Part shown: positions 43,614 to 55,390 of the stretch, piece by piece
Layout: each line of letters begins with the position of its first letter
Position numbering within the stretch: position 1 is the stretch's first letter
Notes under the pieces: generated by a model
Seen by the model: the letters and a program-made list of their open reading frames with translations, nothing else
What the model was told of the DNA's origin: nothing
The model's database searches: none
Made by a program: the position numbers and the translations under genes
Assembly (NCBI GenBank): GCA_947172645.1
Contig: CAMWBY010000001.1
Span: forward strand, 62,001 to 126,000
Length of the DNA stretch: 64,000 bases
Origin: an uncultured Lachnospiraceae bacterium
GTDB lineage: Bacteria > Bacillota > Clostridia > Lachnospirales > Lachnospiraceae
Reading direction: 5' to 3'

Positions 43614-43662
43614 GCTTTTGCGCCGGCATACCGCACCGTCCCCGCCGCGGAAATGTATCTTC

Positions 43663-44835
43663 TCATAGCAAACGCATCAAGGTCGGGTCAATGCCCAGAA
43701 ATTCCGTGAGTTCCTCAACCCGCCGCCGTGCTTTTTGCTGCTTATTTCCTTCACTTGCCGTTTTCTTCACCGCACGAATCAGCAGATTCTTCGGCGTGTG
43801 CTCCATATCGATAAATTCCAGGACAGCCGCCTCATATCCTTCTGACTCCAAAAGCTCCGCACGGACAGCGTCTGTAATAAGTGCGGATATCCGCTCTTTG
43901 ATAATCCCATATTTGAAAACCGCAGACAATTCCTCGTTATGAATCTGTTTATTCACTTCATGTTGGCAGCAAGGCACAGACAGGATTACTTTCGCACCCC
44001 ACTTGACCGCCTTGGCAAGCGCAAAATCCGTCGCCGTATCACAGGCATGCAGTGTTACTACCATGTCCACCTGTCCCGCCTCATCATATTCCGCAATATC
44101 GCCTTTGATAAATTTTAACTTTCCATAACCATATTTTCTGCTCAAGTCATTGCAGTGGGCAATCACGTCCTCCTTTAAATCCAGTCCCGTAATTTCCACA
44201 TCATATCCCTGCAAGTCATGAAGATAGTAGTACATGGCAAAAGTCAAGTACGACTTGCCGCATCCGAAATCAATGATATGCACAGTTCTCTCTTTTGAGA
44301 GTGTTGGCAGAATATCCTCAATAAATTCCAGAAAGCGGTTAATCTGCTTAAATTTACCATATCGGCTATGCACAATCCTGCCTTCTTTTGTCTGCACGCC
44401 CAAATCTACAAGAAACGGAACCGCAATTCCCTCTTGCAAAATATATTGTTTCACCCTGTTATGGGCAAACTGGACTCCGTTGTCCGCTGCAGGTTCCGTC
44501 CCCGCATTCTCCGTTCTCTTGCTGCGAATCGTAATTTTTCCTTTTTTGCTGACTAAAACGATAGCTTTACACTGTCTATGTTCTATCTCGCACTGCTTAA
44601 AGTCATGCGTAATCAGCTCCTGCACACGCCTGGACATATCTCCGCCCGTGAAATTCTCATGGAATACCTTCGTGCCTTCATACATAGTCTGTTGGAAATG
44701 TAACTTCCCCTTCACCATAACCGGCTTCACTTTTATCTTAAATACCTTGTCTTTCTCTCTGGGGTTACTTAGAATAATCTGATAAAGTCCGTCATTCACG
44801 GTATCCTGCAAGAGCTGCATAAGTTGTTCTTCCAT
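43663..44835 (-). CDS. Class I SAM-dependent methyltransferase (Methyltransf_32-like)
   Basis: A 390-residue cytosolic protein. The second half has the SAM fold, with HIIDFGCGKSYLTFAMYYYL as motif I, ITGLDLKEDVIAHC as the next strand and VTLHACDTATDFALA further on. This resembles the family of RRNAD1/METTL25-type methyltransferases (PF13679). A SAM-binding DxGCGK rather than DxGxGxG loop is used. The first 130 residues look like a separate domain. VPCCQHEVNKQI holds a Cys pair. The start at 44835 has GGTGG 6 bases before it, while the ATG at 44856 has none. Target unknown; RNA or protein. Confidence 0.8.
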   Translation of the reverse strand: MEEQLMQLLQDTVNDGLYQIILSNPREKDKVFKIKVKPVMVKGKLHFQQTMYEGTKVFHENFTGGDMSRRVQELITHDFKQCEIEHRQCKAIVLVSKKGKITIRSKRTENAGTEPAADNGVQFAHNRVKQYILQEGIAVPFLVDLGVQTKEGRIVHSRYGKFKQINRFLEFIEDILPTLSKERTVHIIDFGCGKSYLTFAMYYYLHDLQGYDVEITGLDLKEDVIAHCNDLSRKYGYGKLKFIKGDIAEYDEAGQVDMVVTLHACDTATDFALAKAVKWGAKVILSVPCCQHEVNKQIHNEELSAVFKYGIIKERISALITDAVRAELLESEGYEAAVLEFIDMEHTPKNLLIRAVKKTASEGNKQQKARRRVEELTEFLGIDPTLMRLL

Positions 44836-44893
44836 CTTAATCCACCATTTATCCATATGTTTCTATTTTAATAAGATTGGACGAAAACCACAA

Positions 44894-45271
44894 CTAAAAT
44901 TTTAAGATTCCATTCCGGTTGGAATGACGTTTCTTGTAGATTTCATAGGACAATAGCACCTGTACAAACTCCGTGATACGCCCCCAGTCAGTATCCGGTG
45001 ACTGTCCTTCGTCCGACTTCTTAATCTTATCCGTGATTATCTGCGTCAATCTGTAAATCTGCCATTTGTCCGGGTATTCATCGTAAATCATACTACCCTC
45101 ATAATCAATCTTATCTAGCGTTTCATCAATAATTTTCTGGTATTTTTTTGCCTCCGTCGGATACATTTGTTGTAAATATTCTAAATCCCGTGTCACGCTG
45201 TCTTCCTGCTGATAATACATCGGGAGCGGATATGCCATATAAAATGGCAGTATTCTGGACTGGTTCATCAT
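44894..45271 (-). CDS. Conserved small hypothetical protein
   Basis: A 125-residue acidic, tyrosine-rich helical protein that I do not recognise beyond a general Lachnospiraceae-type look. It begins MMNQSRILPFYMAYPLPMYY and has DLEYLQQMYPTEAKKYQKII and a DKWQIYRLTQIITDKI segment. A ribosome site (GGAGG) lies before the ATG. It sits between the methyltransferase gene and the ATP synthase terminator region. No signal peptide or membrane segment. Confidence 0.65.
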   Translation of the reverse strand: MMNQSRILPFYMAYPLPMYYQQEDSVTRDLEYLQQMYPTEAKKYQKIIDETLDKIDYEGSMIYDEYPDKWQIYRLTQIITDKIKKSDEGQSPDTDWGRITEFVQVLLSYEIYKKRHSNRNGILKF

Positions 45272-45368
45272 AATCCTCCAAATCTGCTTCTTTCTATTTT
45301 ATCATATGCAGCCCTGCGGAACGGGATACAGCGGAGCCTTCATACCGCAGGCAAAATTGCGCGCCTCA

Positions 45369-45495
45369 TGCGCCGCATCAGCGGCATATCTCATCTGCAC
45401 GGGGCTGTACAATCGAGTAGGGAAGAGCTATCTTCCACTACTCGCCGCGCGCCCCGTGCGCCGCGCCAGCGGCATATTTCATCTGCACGGGGCTG
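45369..45495. repeat. GC-rich direct repeat pair with nested hairpins
   Basis: A 39-base sequence at 45369-45407 is repeated at 45457-45495 with three changes (36 of 39 identical). Each copy has a GCCGC...GCGGC palindrome. The bases between carry a nested inverted repeat: GCACGGGGC with GCCCCGTGC outside (45397-45405 and 45451-45459), then CGAGTAG with CTACTCG, then GGAAGA with TCTTCC. The region is richer in G and C than its surroundings. No convincing gene is seen. Confidence 0.65.
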
Positions 45496-45500
45496 CGCAT

Positions 45501-45528
45501 AAAAAGGGACGGATAATATATCCGCCCC
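45501..45528 (-). terminator. Terminator of the ATP synthase operon
   Basis: On the minus strand GGGGCGGAT and ATCCGTCCC form a stem with one mismatch and a 5-base loop, followed by five T. It lies 50 bases past atpC. Confidence 0.75.
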
Positions 45529-45577
45529 AATTACATCGATTGCCAATGCAACAAATTTTAATGGTCTGCCCGCCACA

Positions 45578-45988
45578 TTAGGCCCGCACAGTCTCGATTC
45601 TTGCCACGGCTCGTTTCAGGGCAAGCTCCGCTCTGCCCATATCCGTCCCAGGGGCATGTTCCCTAATCCGTTCTTCAGCACGCGACTTCGCTTCCTCGGC
45701 ACGGTCCACATCAATCTCTGACGGCCATTCCACGATTTCGGCGAGAATCGTAACCTTATCCGGCAGAACCTCGGTAAACCCTGCATGCAGTGCCGCTTCC
45801 TTCACATCTTCCCCCTTCGTGATTGTCAAAATCCCGGGGGCAATAATCATTGTCATAGGAATATGGTCCTTATAGATACCTACTTCTCCCTCTACCGTAT
45901 TAAACTCCACCATAGACACTTCTTCCTCATAGAAGACCCTGTCAGGCGTTATAATTTTTAATGTAAAATTTCTGCTATCGTCAGCCAT
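45578..45988 (-). CDS. atpC: F1Fo ATP synthase subunit epsilon
   Basis: A 136-residue subunit of the F1 central stalk. The N-terminal beta sandwich (FTLKIITPDRVFYEEEVSMVEFNTVEGEVGIYKDHIPM) is standard, and the C-terminal helices run from AEEAKSRAEERI to the end. It follows atpD by 33 bases and closes the operon. Length is normal. Confidence 0.95.
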   Translation of the reverse strand: MADDSRNFTLKIITPDRVFYEEEVSMVEFNTVEGEVGIYKDHIPMTMIIAPGILTITKGEDVKEAALHAGFTEVLPDKVTILAEIVEWPSEIDVDRAEEAKSRAEERIREHAPGTDMGRAELALKRAVARIETVRA

Positions 45989-46021
45989 ATGCTACCTGCT
46001 CTCTACTCGCTCAATGTTATC

Positions 46022-47437
<1,416 letters not shown>

Positions 47438-47505
47438 TCACCCATGTTTATTTCTTAAGTTGTCCCAGGACTATACTCTTTACCATCCAAGCGCAACTCC
47501 ATATT

Positions 47506-48369
47506 TTAGGATATCGCATTCGCACCTGCGATAATTTCTGTTAATTCCTGCGTAATAGACCCCTGACGTGCCCTGTTGTACATCAGCGACAAATGGTCTA
47601 TCATTTCCTCAGCATTGCTTGTTGCGGAATCCATTGCCTGCATTCTCGCACCGTTCTCACTGGCGACAGCTTCCACCAGGCCCCCGTAAATCAGGCTGGT
47701 GACATATTTCGGGATAATCAATTCAAGCGCCTCGTCATCCTCAGGCTCAAAATTCATCATCGCCTTGCTGCCCGTATCCTGCGCTGCCCCTCTGTCCGCC
47801 GGAGCCTCCACCGGAAGAAGTTTTAACAAAGTCGGCTCATGTACCACGGTATTCTTAAATCTTGTATATGCAAGATAAATCTCGCTGATTTCACCGGTCG
47901 CATATAGTGCAAGCAGCTTCCGGCTGATTGCCATGGCATCTACATAAGACGGCTCCTCTATGATATCTGAATTTTCTTCCATAATATGATATCCATAACG
48001 CTGCAAAGCATCTTTGCCCTTCTTGCCAATAGCGTAGACCGTCACATCTTCCTTCTTAAACTCACCTTTGGTAACCAATTTCACGACATTGGAGTTATAA
48101 CCCCCTGCCAGGCCCCTGTTGGAAGTAATCACGATAACCGCTTTCTTCCCGGGCTGTCCGGTTTTCAGATAAGGATGGTTCAGGTTCCCGGCCTTCGCCA
48201 ACATAGAAGTCACTGTCTCATACATACAGTCAAAGTATGCCTTGGACTGCTCCGCACGCTGTTTTGCCCTTTGCAGTTTAACGGTAGAAACAAGTTTCAT
48301 GGCTTTGGTAATCTGCTGAGTACTCTGTATACTGCCTTTACGCCTTTTAATGTCTCTCATTGAGGCCAT
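47506..48369 (-). CDS. atpG: F1Fo ATP synthase subunit gamma
   Basis: A 287-residue rotor shaft subunit. MASMRDIKRRKGSIQSTQQITKAM at the start and the C-terminal MQAMDSATSNAEEMIDHLSLMYNRARQGSITQELTEI are the conserved coiled ends that reach into the alpha-beta ring. It lies 42 bases after atpA. Confidence 0.96.
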   Translation of the reverse strand: MASMRDIKRRKGSIQSTQQITKAMKLVSTVKLQRAKQRAEQSKAYFDCMYETVTSMLAKAGNLNHPYLKTGQPGKKAVIVITSNRGLAGGYNSNVVKLVTKGEFKKEDVTVYAIGKKGKDALQRYGYHIMEENSDIIEEPSYVDAMAISRKLLALYATGEISEIYLAYTRFKNTVVHEPTLLKLLPVEAPADRGAAQDTGSKAMMNFEPEDDEALELIIPKYVTSLIYGGLVEAVASENGARMQAMDSATSNAEEMIDHLSLMYNRARQGSITQELTEIIAGANAIS

Positions 48370-48411
48370 AGCGTCACCTTCTTCTTTCTATCTTACTTAA
48401 TCCCCATGCGT

Positions 48412-49920
<1,509 letters not shown>

Positions 49921-49949
49921 TCATACGCACCTTTCTTCTAAAAATTTTC

Positions 49950-50495
49950 CTAGATTTGAACCTTCAACAGCTCCTTTTGCAGTTCACTTAATTTTGTCTT
50001 GATACTGCTGTCTACCACTCTGTCACCGATACGTATCATCATACCGCCAATCAGGGATGCGTCCAGATGATAATGCATCTCCATCTTCTTGTATTCTGTC
50101 GTATCAAGCAGCTTCTGTTCTATTTTTTTACACTGAGCTTCCTTAAGGGGCACCGCAGTAGTCACCGTAGCGACGCCGATTCCCTGGTATTTCTTGACTT
50201 GTGCAATAAAATAATCAAGAATCGCGTCGATATCTTTATAACGGTCTTTTGCAATGATAATTGTAAGGAGCCCCAACAGTTCGTCAGATATTCTTCCTGC
50301 AAAAACATTCTTTGCAACCTGAATCTTCTCTTCCTTGATAATCTTAGGATGATTCATCAGCCTGCCAAACTCACTGTTCTCAGAAAGCACCTTCTGAAGC
50401 TGTCTGGTTTCTTCCAACAATACGTCAACTTTGCCTTCCTCTACCGCAAGCTCAAATAATGCATCGCCGTATGTTTTTGAAATTAGCTTAGCCAT
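49950..50495 (-). CDS. atpH: F1Fo ATP synthase subunit delta
   Basis: A 181-residue peripheral stalk subunit that ties the b subunits to the top of F1. ISKTYGDALFELAVEEGK at the start and LDASLIGGMMIRIGDRVVDSSIKTKL at the end are typical. It overlaps the end of atpF by 13 bases, so translation is likely coupled. Confidence 0.94.
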   Translation of the reverse strand: MAKLISKTYGDALFELAVEEGKVDVLLEETRQLQKVLSENSEFGRLMNHPKIIKEEKIQVAKNVFAGRISDELLGLLTIIIAKDRYKDIDAILDYFIAQVKKYQGIGVATVTTAVPLKEAQCKKIEQKLLDTTEYKKMEMHYHLDASLIGGMMIRIGDRVVDSSIKTKLSELQKELLKVQI

Positions 50496-51043
50496 GTGCC
50501 CTCACCTATTTCTTTCAACGTTTCTTCAATCAAACTGTCCTGGACGGTCGTGTCAATCGCCGCATTCACAACTTTGCCTGCCATCAGAGACGCCAAAACT
50601 ACCATTTCGCGCTTCACTTCATCGGCTGCCTTCTTCTTCTCCAACTCCGCTTCCACGCCTGCTCTCTCGATGATTCTCGCCGCCTCTTCCTTTGCATCCG
50701 ATACAATCTTATTCTCATTGGCCAGCGCCTTCTTTCTCGCTTCCCCAAGGATTGTCTCGGCTTCTTTATTGATGTCCTTCAGCTTAGCTTCATATTCTTC
50801 CTTCAGCGCTTTCGCATGTTCCATATCCGCCGCAGCGCTGTCAAGCTCGCCTTTAATCCTGTCCTGCCTGTTCTGCATCATATTCCTCACAGGATTAAAA
50901 AGAAAGTAAGATGCAACCAGGAACAACGTAAATACAGCGATAATCATCAGGACGGAATCGGCAATCAACTGTAAATCCAAGTCAAAAAGCCTTGGCTCCA
51001 TCTCTGCGGATGCAAGCACCATCCGTGTAGCTAATGTATTCAA
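50483..51043 (-). CDS. atpF: F1Fo ATP synthase subunit b
   Basis: A 186-residue peripheral stalk subunit with one membrane helix (about residues 27-48) followed by a long charged coiled coil (MMQNRQDRIKGELDSAA onward). The start appears to be TTG at 51043, with AAGGAGG 8 bases upstream. One b gene only, so the stalk is probably a homodimer. Confidence 0.93.
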   Translation of the reverse strand: MNTLATRMVLASAEMEPRLFDLDLQLIADSVLMIIAVFTLFLVASYFLFNPVRNMMQNRQDRIKGELDSAAADMEHAKALKEEYEAKLKDINKEAETILGEARKKALANENKIVSDAKEEAARIIERAGVEAELEKKKAADEVKREMVVLASLMAGKVVNAAIDTTVQDSLIEETLKEIGEGTWLS

Positions 51044-51102
51044 GCCCTTGTCCTCCTTTCTTCACATACTTTTCAATACCTCAGACATAACTATATGTCT
51101 TG

Positions 51103-51378
<276 letters not shown>

Positions 51379-51451
51379 TTAGTCTTATAAAAATTTTTAT
51401 AAAAATTAAAAATGGTAATGCTACCTGTGCAAAATAAACCGAAAATACCCG

Positions 51452-52171
51452 CTACTCTGTCGTGCAGGCATCGGTAATGTATGTCATAGTCAACATACAG
51501 AAAACGTACGTCTGGATTGCCCCTGAAAATAAATCGAAATACACATGGAGCGCTGCCGGCCAGACAATTGCAATCTTAGACAACAGCCCGTACACGAGAG
51601 CCGTCATGACAGTGCCGGATAAGACATTTGCAAACAGACGCAACGACAATGAAACCGGAACGGCCACGTCACCGATTACGTTAATCGGCGCCCAAATCGG
51701 CCATGGGTCACATAATCCCGCGATAACGCCCTTCACCTTCTGGTGCTTAAATTTGTTGAAATGAATCAACGTAAACGTCATAATACCCATTGCGAACGTC
51801 ACGCCGTAATCCGCCGTCGGCGGCCGCAGACCAAACAGGCCCGAAATATTGCTGAGCAGTATAAAAATAAAGATGGTGCCAATATAATTACGGAATTTCG
51901 GACTAAATTTACCCATAACTCCGCCAATCATATTATCTAACATCTCCACAACAAGTTCTGCAATATTCTGGAAAGTACCCGGAACGTCCGTTGCATGTTT
52001 CACAGCGCGGTTTGCCGCAATGCAAAAACCGATAATCACAAGCATCACAATCAGCACACACACATGCGTAGTCGTAATCCACACGGTCTGGCCAAACAGC
52101 TCGTAGGAAAAAACGCCGTGAATCATAAAATCAATATCAGCGCCCGCAGATAGAAGAATTCCCTGTCCCAT
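51452..52171 (-). CDS. atpB: F1Fo ATP synthase subunit a
   Basis: A 239-residue membrane subunit that forms the ion path. The essential arginine lies in VSLSLRLFANVLSG. About five or six membrane helices are seen, with IGTIFIFILLSNISGLFGLRPPTADYG in the middle. It starts 63 bases after the atpI-like gene. Length is normal for Firmicutes. Confidence 0.95.
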   Translation of the reverse strand: MGQGILLSAGADIDFMIHGVFSYELFGQTVWITTTHVCVLIVMLVIIGFCIAANRAVKHATDVPGTFQNIAELVVEMLDNMIGGVMGKFSPKFRNYIGTIFIFILLSNISGLFGLRPPTADYGVTFAMGIMTFTLIHFNKFKHQKVKGVIAGLCDPWPIWAPINVIGDVAVPVSLSLRLFANVLSGTVMTALVYGLLSKIAIVWPAALHVYFDLFSGAIQTYVFCMLTMTYITDACTTE

Positions 52172-52234
52172 ACTTTCACCTCCTCATCTTATTATGCTAT
52201 ATTTGCAGCAGCACGGCCATAAGCCGGGCTGCAA

Positions 52235-52624
52235 CTATATTTTAAATATCCTGCCGCTGATTTTATGCAGCCAGGGATTCATATATGCCGATATTTTCAT
52301 TCCCATATAGCCGCAAAACATAAAAATCGGATTCGCAAAATCCGTATAAATCAGCACAAACATCACGATAACCAAAACCAAGTACCGGATGAGATTGTTT
52401 GTCCCGACGGTCTTCGCCGCCTGTTTCGCCGCCTGGTCCATTCCCTTGTCGATAGACCACCACATATGGACTGCCCCTGCCGCCGCAAGAATCACCCCAA
52501 TCCACAGGCCCAGGCTGTAGGACATTTCCCTCGAAAAAAACAACAGTATAACCTGGAATACTATGCCATACAGAAAGATTCCCAGACATAATTCAAACAG
52601 TGTAGAATCAATTTTCTTCCTCAT
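52235..52624 (-). CDS. ATP synthase subunit I-like protein
   Basis: A 129-residue membrane protein with about four membrane segments, of the loosely conserved AtpI/ATP-synthase-I family found at the head of atp operons. It overlaps the preceding gene by 4 bases (ATGA type). Such proteins are thought to help assemble the c ring. The C-terminal 30 residues are basic. Confidence 0.75.
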   Translation of the reverse strand: MRKKIDSTLFELCLGIFLYGIVFQVILLFFSREMSYSLGLWIGVILAAAGAVHMWWSIDKGMDQAAKQAAKTVGTNNLIRYLVLVIVMFVLIYTDFANPIFMFCGYMGMKISAYMNPWLHKISGRIFKI

Positions 52625-52896
52625 GCCTGCCTGTCTTCCTCCCCGCTGCTGTGCCTCTTCGAACCGCGTCTGCGAGTGACCGCCGGGGTCTCATAAATTT
52701 TCTTTGCAAACCTGAACACGTTCGTAAATCCTGCCAGCGCACCGCAGAAAAAAAGTACTACCGTCCAAAAAGAAGTCCCAAACCGCCAGTCGAGAAACAT
52801 CCCGGCAAAAGAACAAATAAAAATAGGAACAAGCATGTTAATACCGAACTGACTTATCATCATAAGCGCCTGATAGACATTCCTATTATATTTCAC
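52621..52896 (-). CDS. AtpZ/AtpI family protein
   Basis: A 91-residue protein with two membrane helices, matching the AtpZ family by the pattern GINMLVPIFICSFAGMFLDWRFGTSFWTVVLFF. The C-terminal 20 residues are Arg/Ser-rich. The start is GTG at 52896 with AAGGGAAAGG upstream. It is the first gene of the ATP synthase operon. Proposed roles in relatives are c-ring assembly and Mg2+ transport. Confidence 0.82.
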   Translation of the reverse strand: MKYNRNVYQALMMISQFGINMLVPIFICSFAGMFLDWRFGTSFWTVVLFFCGALAGFTNVFRFAKKIYETPAVTRRRGSKRHSSGEEDRQA

Positions 52897-52992
52897 AGCC
52901 TTTCCCTTCTCTATAAATCAATCTTTATCGTATACTTATCCCACAATTTCCGTCATATAAGTATGCCGGGCCAGATACAGCCTCTGTGTAAA

Positions 52993-53021
52993 ATTATACC
53001 CATTTCTGCCACTTATGTCCA
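52993..53021 (-). promoter_or_regulatory. Promoter of the ATP synthase operon
   Basis: On the minus strand TGGACA (53016-53021) and TATAAT (52993-52998) are 17 bases apart. Leader length is about 90 bases. The gap to the DUF402 gene holds this and the next, divergent, promoter. Confidence 0.75.
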
Positions 53022-53088
53022 GTAGAATTTCTATCATAGTATCCTACGGGCAACCGTCCCCCTGACTACATAAATTACCGGATTGACA

Positions 53089-53117
53089 TTGACTTTTCCC
53101 TATGGTCAGTGTAACCT
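53089..53117 (+). promoter_or_regulatory. Promoter of the DUF402 gene
   Basis: TTGACT (53089-53094) and TAACCT (53112-53117) are 17 bases apart; the -10 element is weak. It lies 36 bases upstream of the start codon. Confidence 0.45.
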
Positions 53118-53152
53118 GTAAGAAACCTGCTGACCAAGAATGGAGGATTACT

Positions 53153-53641
53153 ATGGCAAATCCGGCTATATATCGCAAAAGACTGATTCCCGATGAATGC
53201 ATCCTGCTAAAAGACGATACCGTGCTGCACCGCGACGCAGAAATTATCGTAACCGGATGGAATTCCCTCAAACCGCGCAAAGACCTGCATCACGGATGCT
53301 CCTGCTATTATCTGTCCGAGGGAATCAAAGTGAGCCGGTTTTATAAAGAAGGCAATACGCTTCTTTTCTGGTACTGTGATATCGTAGATTACGCTTACTA
53401 CGAAGACACCGATACATACATTGTCACAGACCTGCTCGCGGATGTTATCGTTTATCCCGACGGTTTTGTGAAAGTGGTTGACTTAGACGAGCTCGTCACC
53501 GCCAGGAACTCCGGCATACTCACCGAGGATATGCTGGGGAAATCCCTGTTGCGCCTGGACCGTCTCCTCAAAATCATCTACGCGGGAAACTTCCCCGCGC
53601 TGCAGAAACCTACCGAAGAATACCTTCCATCCACTTTTTAA
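53153..53641 (+). CDS. DUF402 domain protein
   Basis: A 162-residue cytosolic protein. The fold-typical segments are LLFWYCDIVDY, TYIVTDLLADVIVYPDGFVKVVDLDEL and LDRLLKIIYAGNFP. DUF402 members include nucleoside phosphatases, but metal-ligand placement cannot be checked here. GGAGG sits before the ATG at 53153; the frame extends back to 53102 but that part overlaps the promoter. It ends 4 bases into the end of the convergent SleB-like gene. Confidence 0.8.
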   Translation: MANPAIYRKRLIPDECILLKDDTVLHRDAEIIVTGWNSLKPRKDLHHGCSCYYLSEGIKVSRFYKEGNTLLFWYCDIVDYAYYEDTDTYIVTDLLADVIVYPDGFVKVVDLDELVTARNSGILTEDMLGKSLLRLDRLLKIIYAGNFPALQKPTEEYLPSTF

Positions 53642-54837
53642 TAGAAAATATGTCCGCCGATTGTATATTTGGGCGAAACCCCGTCCACGGGAGTCCTGAA
53701 ATAGACGCAGTTTCCCACGTTAGTGGTGCCGTTCATGGCCTCGTCCGCCGCCTGGTAGCAGCTGGCTGTCGCCCTGCCTTCTGAGAGCGCAAGCGCCAAC
53801 CGCCCGCTGCCAACCGGCTGAAACTGCCTGGATTGGTATATAACACCTGTTACTGTATTCGGATAAACCGAACTAAGCACTCTGTTGATTACCACGGCTC
53901 CCACAGCCACCTGGCCCGCATAAGGCTCTCCTCCGGCCTCACAATAAATCAGGTTCGCCAATAAATATCTGTCGCCTTCCGCAAAGGTCACCTCGGAAAT
54001 GTCACGCCAACTGGACTGTGCCGCCAATTCCGCCATACGGATTTCTTCCGCCAGTTTTGCTTTCAGCACAGAAATATTTTCTTCCTGTTCTTTAATTTTT
54101 TGTTCATAGGCCAGCGCTTCCGCCTCTGCTTCCGAAATCTGTCCCGCCGTCGCATTGATGGAGTTGGATGTCTTGCTTACCAAACCTGACACACGGCTCT
54201 GCTCCGCTACGACCTGCACTTTATATTCGTCTAATTCTTCTTTATCCTTCTCAAGCTGCTCCATAGCAAGCTGCAATTCTGCTTCCTTCGCTTCCATGGC
54301 CGCCTGGGCGTCCTTATAGTCCTGCAGCACTTTCTGCTGGTAGGACGACAACTGTTCCACATAGCTGTTCTTATTCAGGAAATCGGCATAGCTCCCCGCG
54401 GAAAGGAACAACTCCAGATACAGATAGTCGCTCTTCTCGTACATAAACTTAATCTGCTCTTTCATAGCGGCATATTGATCATCCTTGAGCTGTATCGCCG
54501 TCTCCAGTTCCCCCTGAACCTGGACAATCTTCTCGCTCAGTGTGTCAATCTCCGCTTCCTTATCCGAAATCTTTATCTCCAGGTCGTTTAGATTATTGCT
54601 CACTTGGGAAAGCTCCGTATTCAAAGTTGTCAAAGCGCCTTGCAGGGAATCCTTCTGCTTATTCAGCTGCTCCAGGCTTTCTTCTGTCTCATCCAGCTTG
54701 GATTCCGTATCCTTCTTCTCCTGTTCAGCCTCATCAATCTTCCGGCGGGTCTCTTCCGTCGCATGGACGGTGACGGTCGTTAGTCCTGACAGCAGCACTA
54801 ACACCATCCAGACAGCCGCTCTACGCTTACCTCTCAT
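53638..54837 (-). CDS. SleB-type cell wall hydrolase with coiled-coil N-terminus
   Basis: A 399-residue secreted protein. The start MRGKRRAAVWMVLVLLSGLTTVTVHA is a signal peptide; the ATG at 54837 has GGAGGGG just before it. Residues 25-230 are long coiled coil in the manner of CwlO or PcsB, and the last 115 residues are a hydrolase_2/SleB domain (LANLIYCEAGGEPYAGQVAVGAVVINRV) with the catalytic Glu. Either a germination-specific cortex enzyme or a vegetative cell separation enzyme; the coiled coil favours the latter. Confidence 0.88.
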   Translation of the reverse strand: MRGKRRAAVWMVLVLLSGLTTVTVHATEETRRKIDEAEQEKKDTESKLDETEESLEQLNKQKDSLQGALTTLNTELSQVSNNLNDLEIKISDKEAEIDTLSEKIVQVQGELETAIQLKDDQYAAMKEQIKFMYEKSDYLYLELFLSAGSYADFLNKNSYVEQLSSYQQKVLQDYKDAQAAMEAKEAELQLAMEQLEKDKEELDEYKVQVVAEQSRVSGLVSKTSNSINATAGQISEAEAEALAYEQKIKEQEENISVLKAKLAEEIRMAELAAQSSWRDISEVTFAEGDRYLLANLIYCEAGGEPYAGQVAVGAVVINRVLSSVYPNTVTGVIYQSRQFQPVGSGRLALALSEGRATASCYQAADEAMNGTTNVGNCVYFRTPVDGVSPKYTIGGHIFY

Positions 54838-54899
54838 AAGCCCCTCCGTGTCCGTCATGCTGTTTTACAGCAACTTCTATTTTCGTCGGTACAGCATTC

Positions 54900-55328
54900 T
54901 TACCGTTCAATAAGCCCCACTCTTCTCATGTGCTTCTCTTCCCCGGAAAAATCCGTGTCTAAGAAAGCGTCCACAATACTGAAGGCCAGGTTCGGTCCTA
55001 CAATACCGCCTCCCATGGCAAGCACGTTAGCATCGTTATGGAGTCTGGTCATCTTCGCCGTCAGCGTGTCTGCGCAAAGTGCGCACCTGATGCCTTTTAC
55101 TTTGTTCGCCGTAATCGAAATGCCTATGCCGGTGGTACAGATTACAATACCTTTCTCGCACTCGCCCTTCGCCACCGCCTCGGCAACCGCACGCCCATAG
55201 ACCGGATAATCGCAGGAACTCTTATCCGCGCACCCATAGTCTGTGCACTCTATGCCTCTCTCTTTTAGATGGGCGATAACCGCCTCCTTCAAATCATATC
55301 CGCCGTGGTCACTTCCAATTGCTACCAT
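54900..55328 (-). CDS. rpiB: Ribose-5-phosphate isomerase B
   Basis: A 142-residue enzyme interconverting ribose-5-phosphate and ribulose-5-phosphate. MVAIGSDHGGYDLKEAVIAHL at the start and ICTTGIGISITANKVKGIRCALC hold the active-site Cys. The start at 55328 has GGAGGAG upstream; the reading from 55382 adds 18 unlikely residues. It follows the Sua5 gene by 62 bases. Confidence 0.95.
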   Translation of the reverse strand: MVAIGSDHGGYDLKEAVIAHLKERGIECTDYGCADKSSCDYPVYGRAVAEAVAKGECEKGIVICTTGIGISITANKVKGIRCALCADTLTAKMTRLHNDANVLAMGGGIVGPNLAFSIVDAFLDTDFSGEEKHMRRVGLIER

Positions 55329-55390
55329 AACTTCTCCTCCTTTACGGCCATACAAATTATTTCTGTATACCAGTCTTTTCACACGCAGCG

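Noticed and set aside
45306..45581. A 91-codon plus-strand frame and a 61-codon minus-strand frame in the GC-rich repeat
   Set aside because: Both are made of the direct repeats and hairpins, give repetitive peptides and lack ribosome sites.
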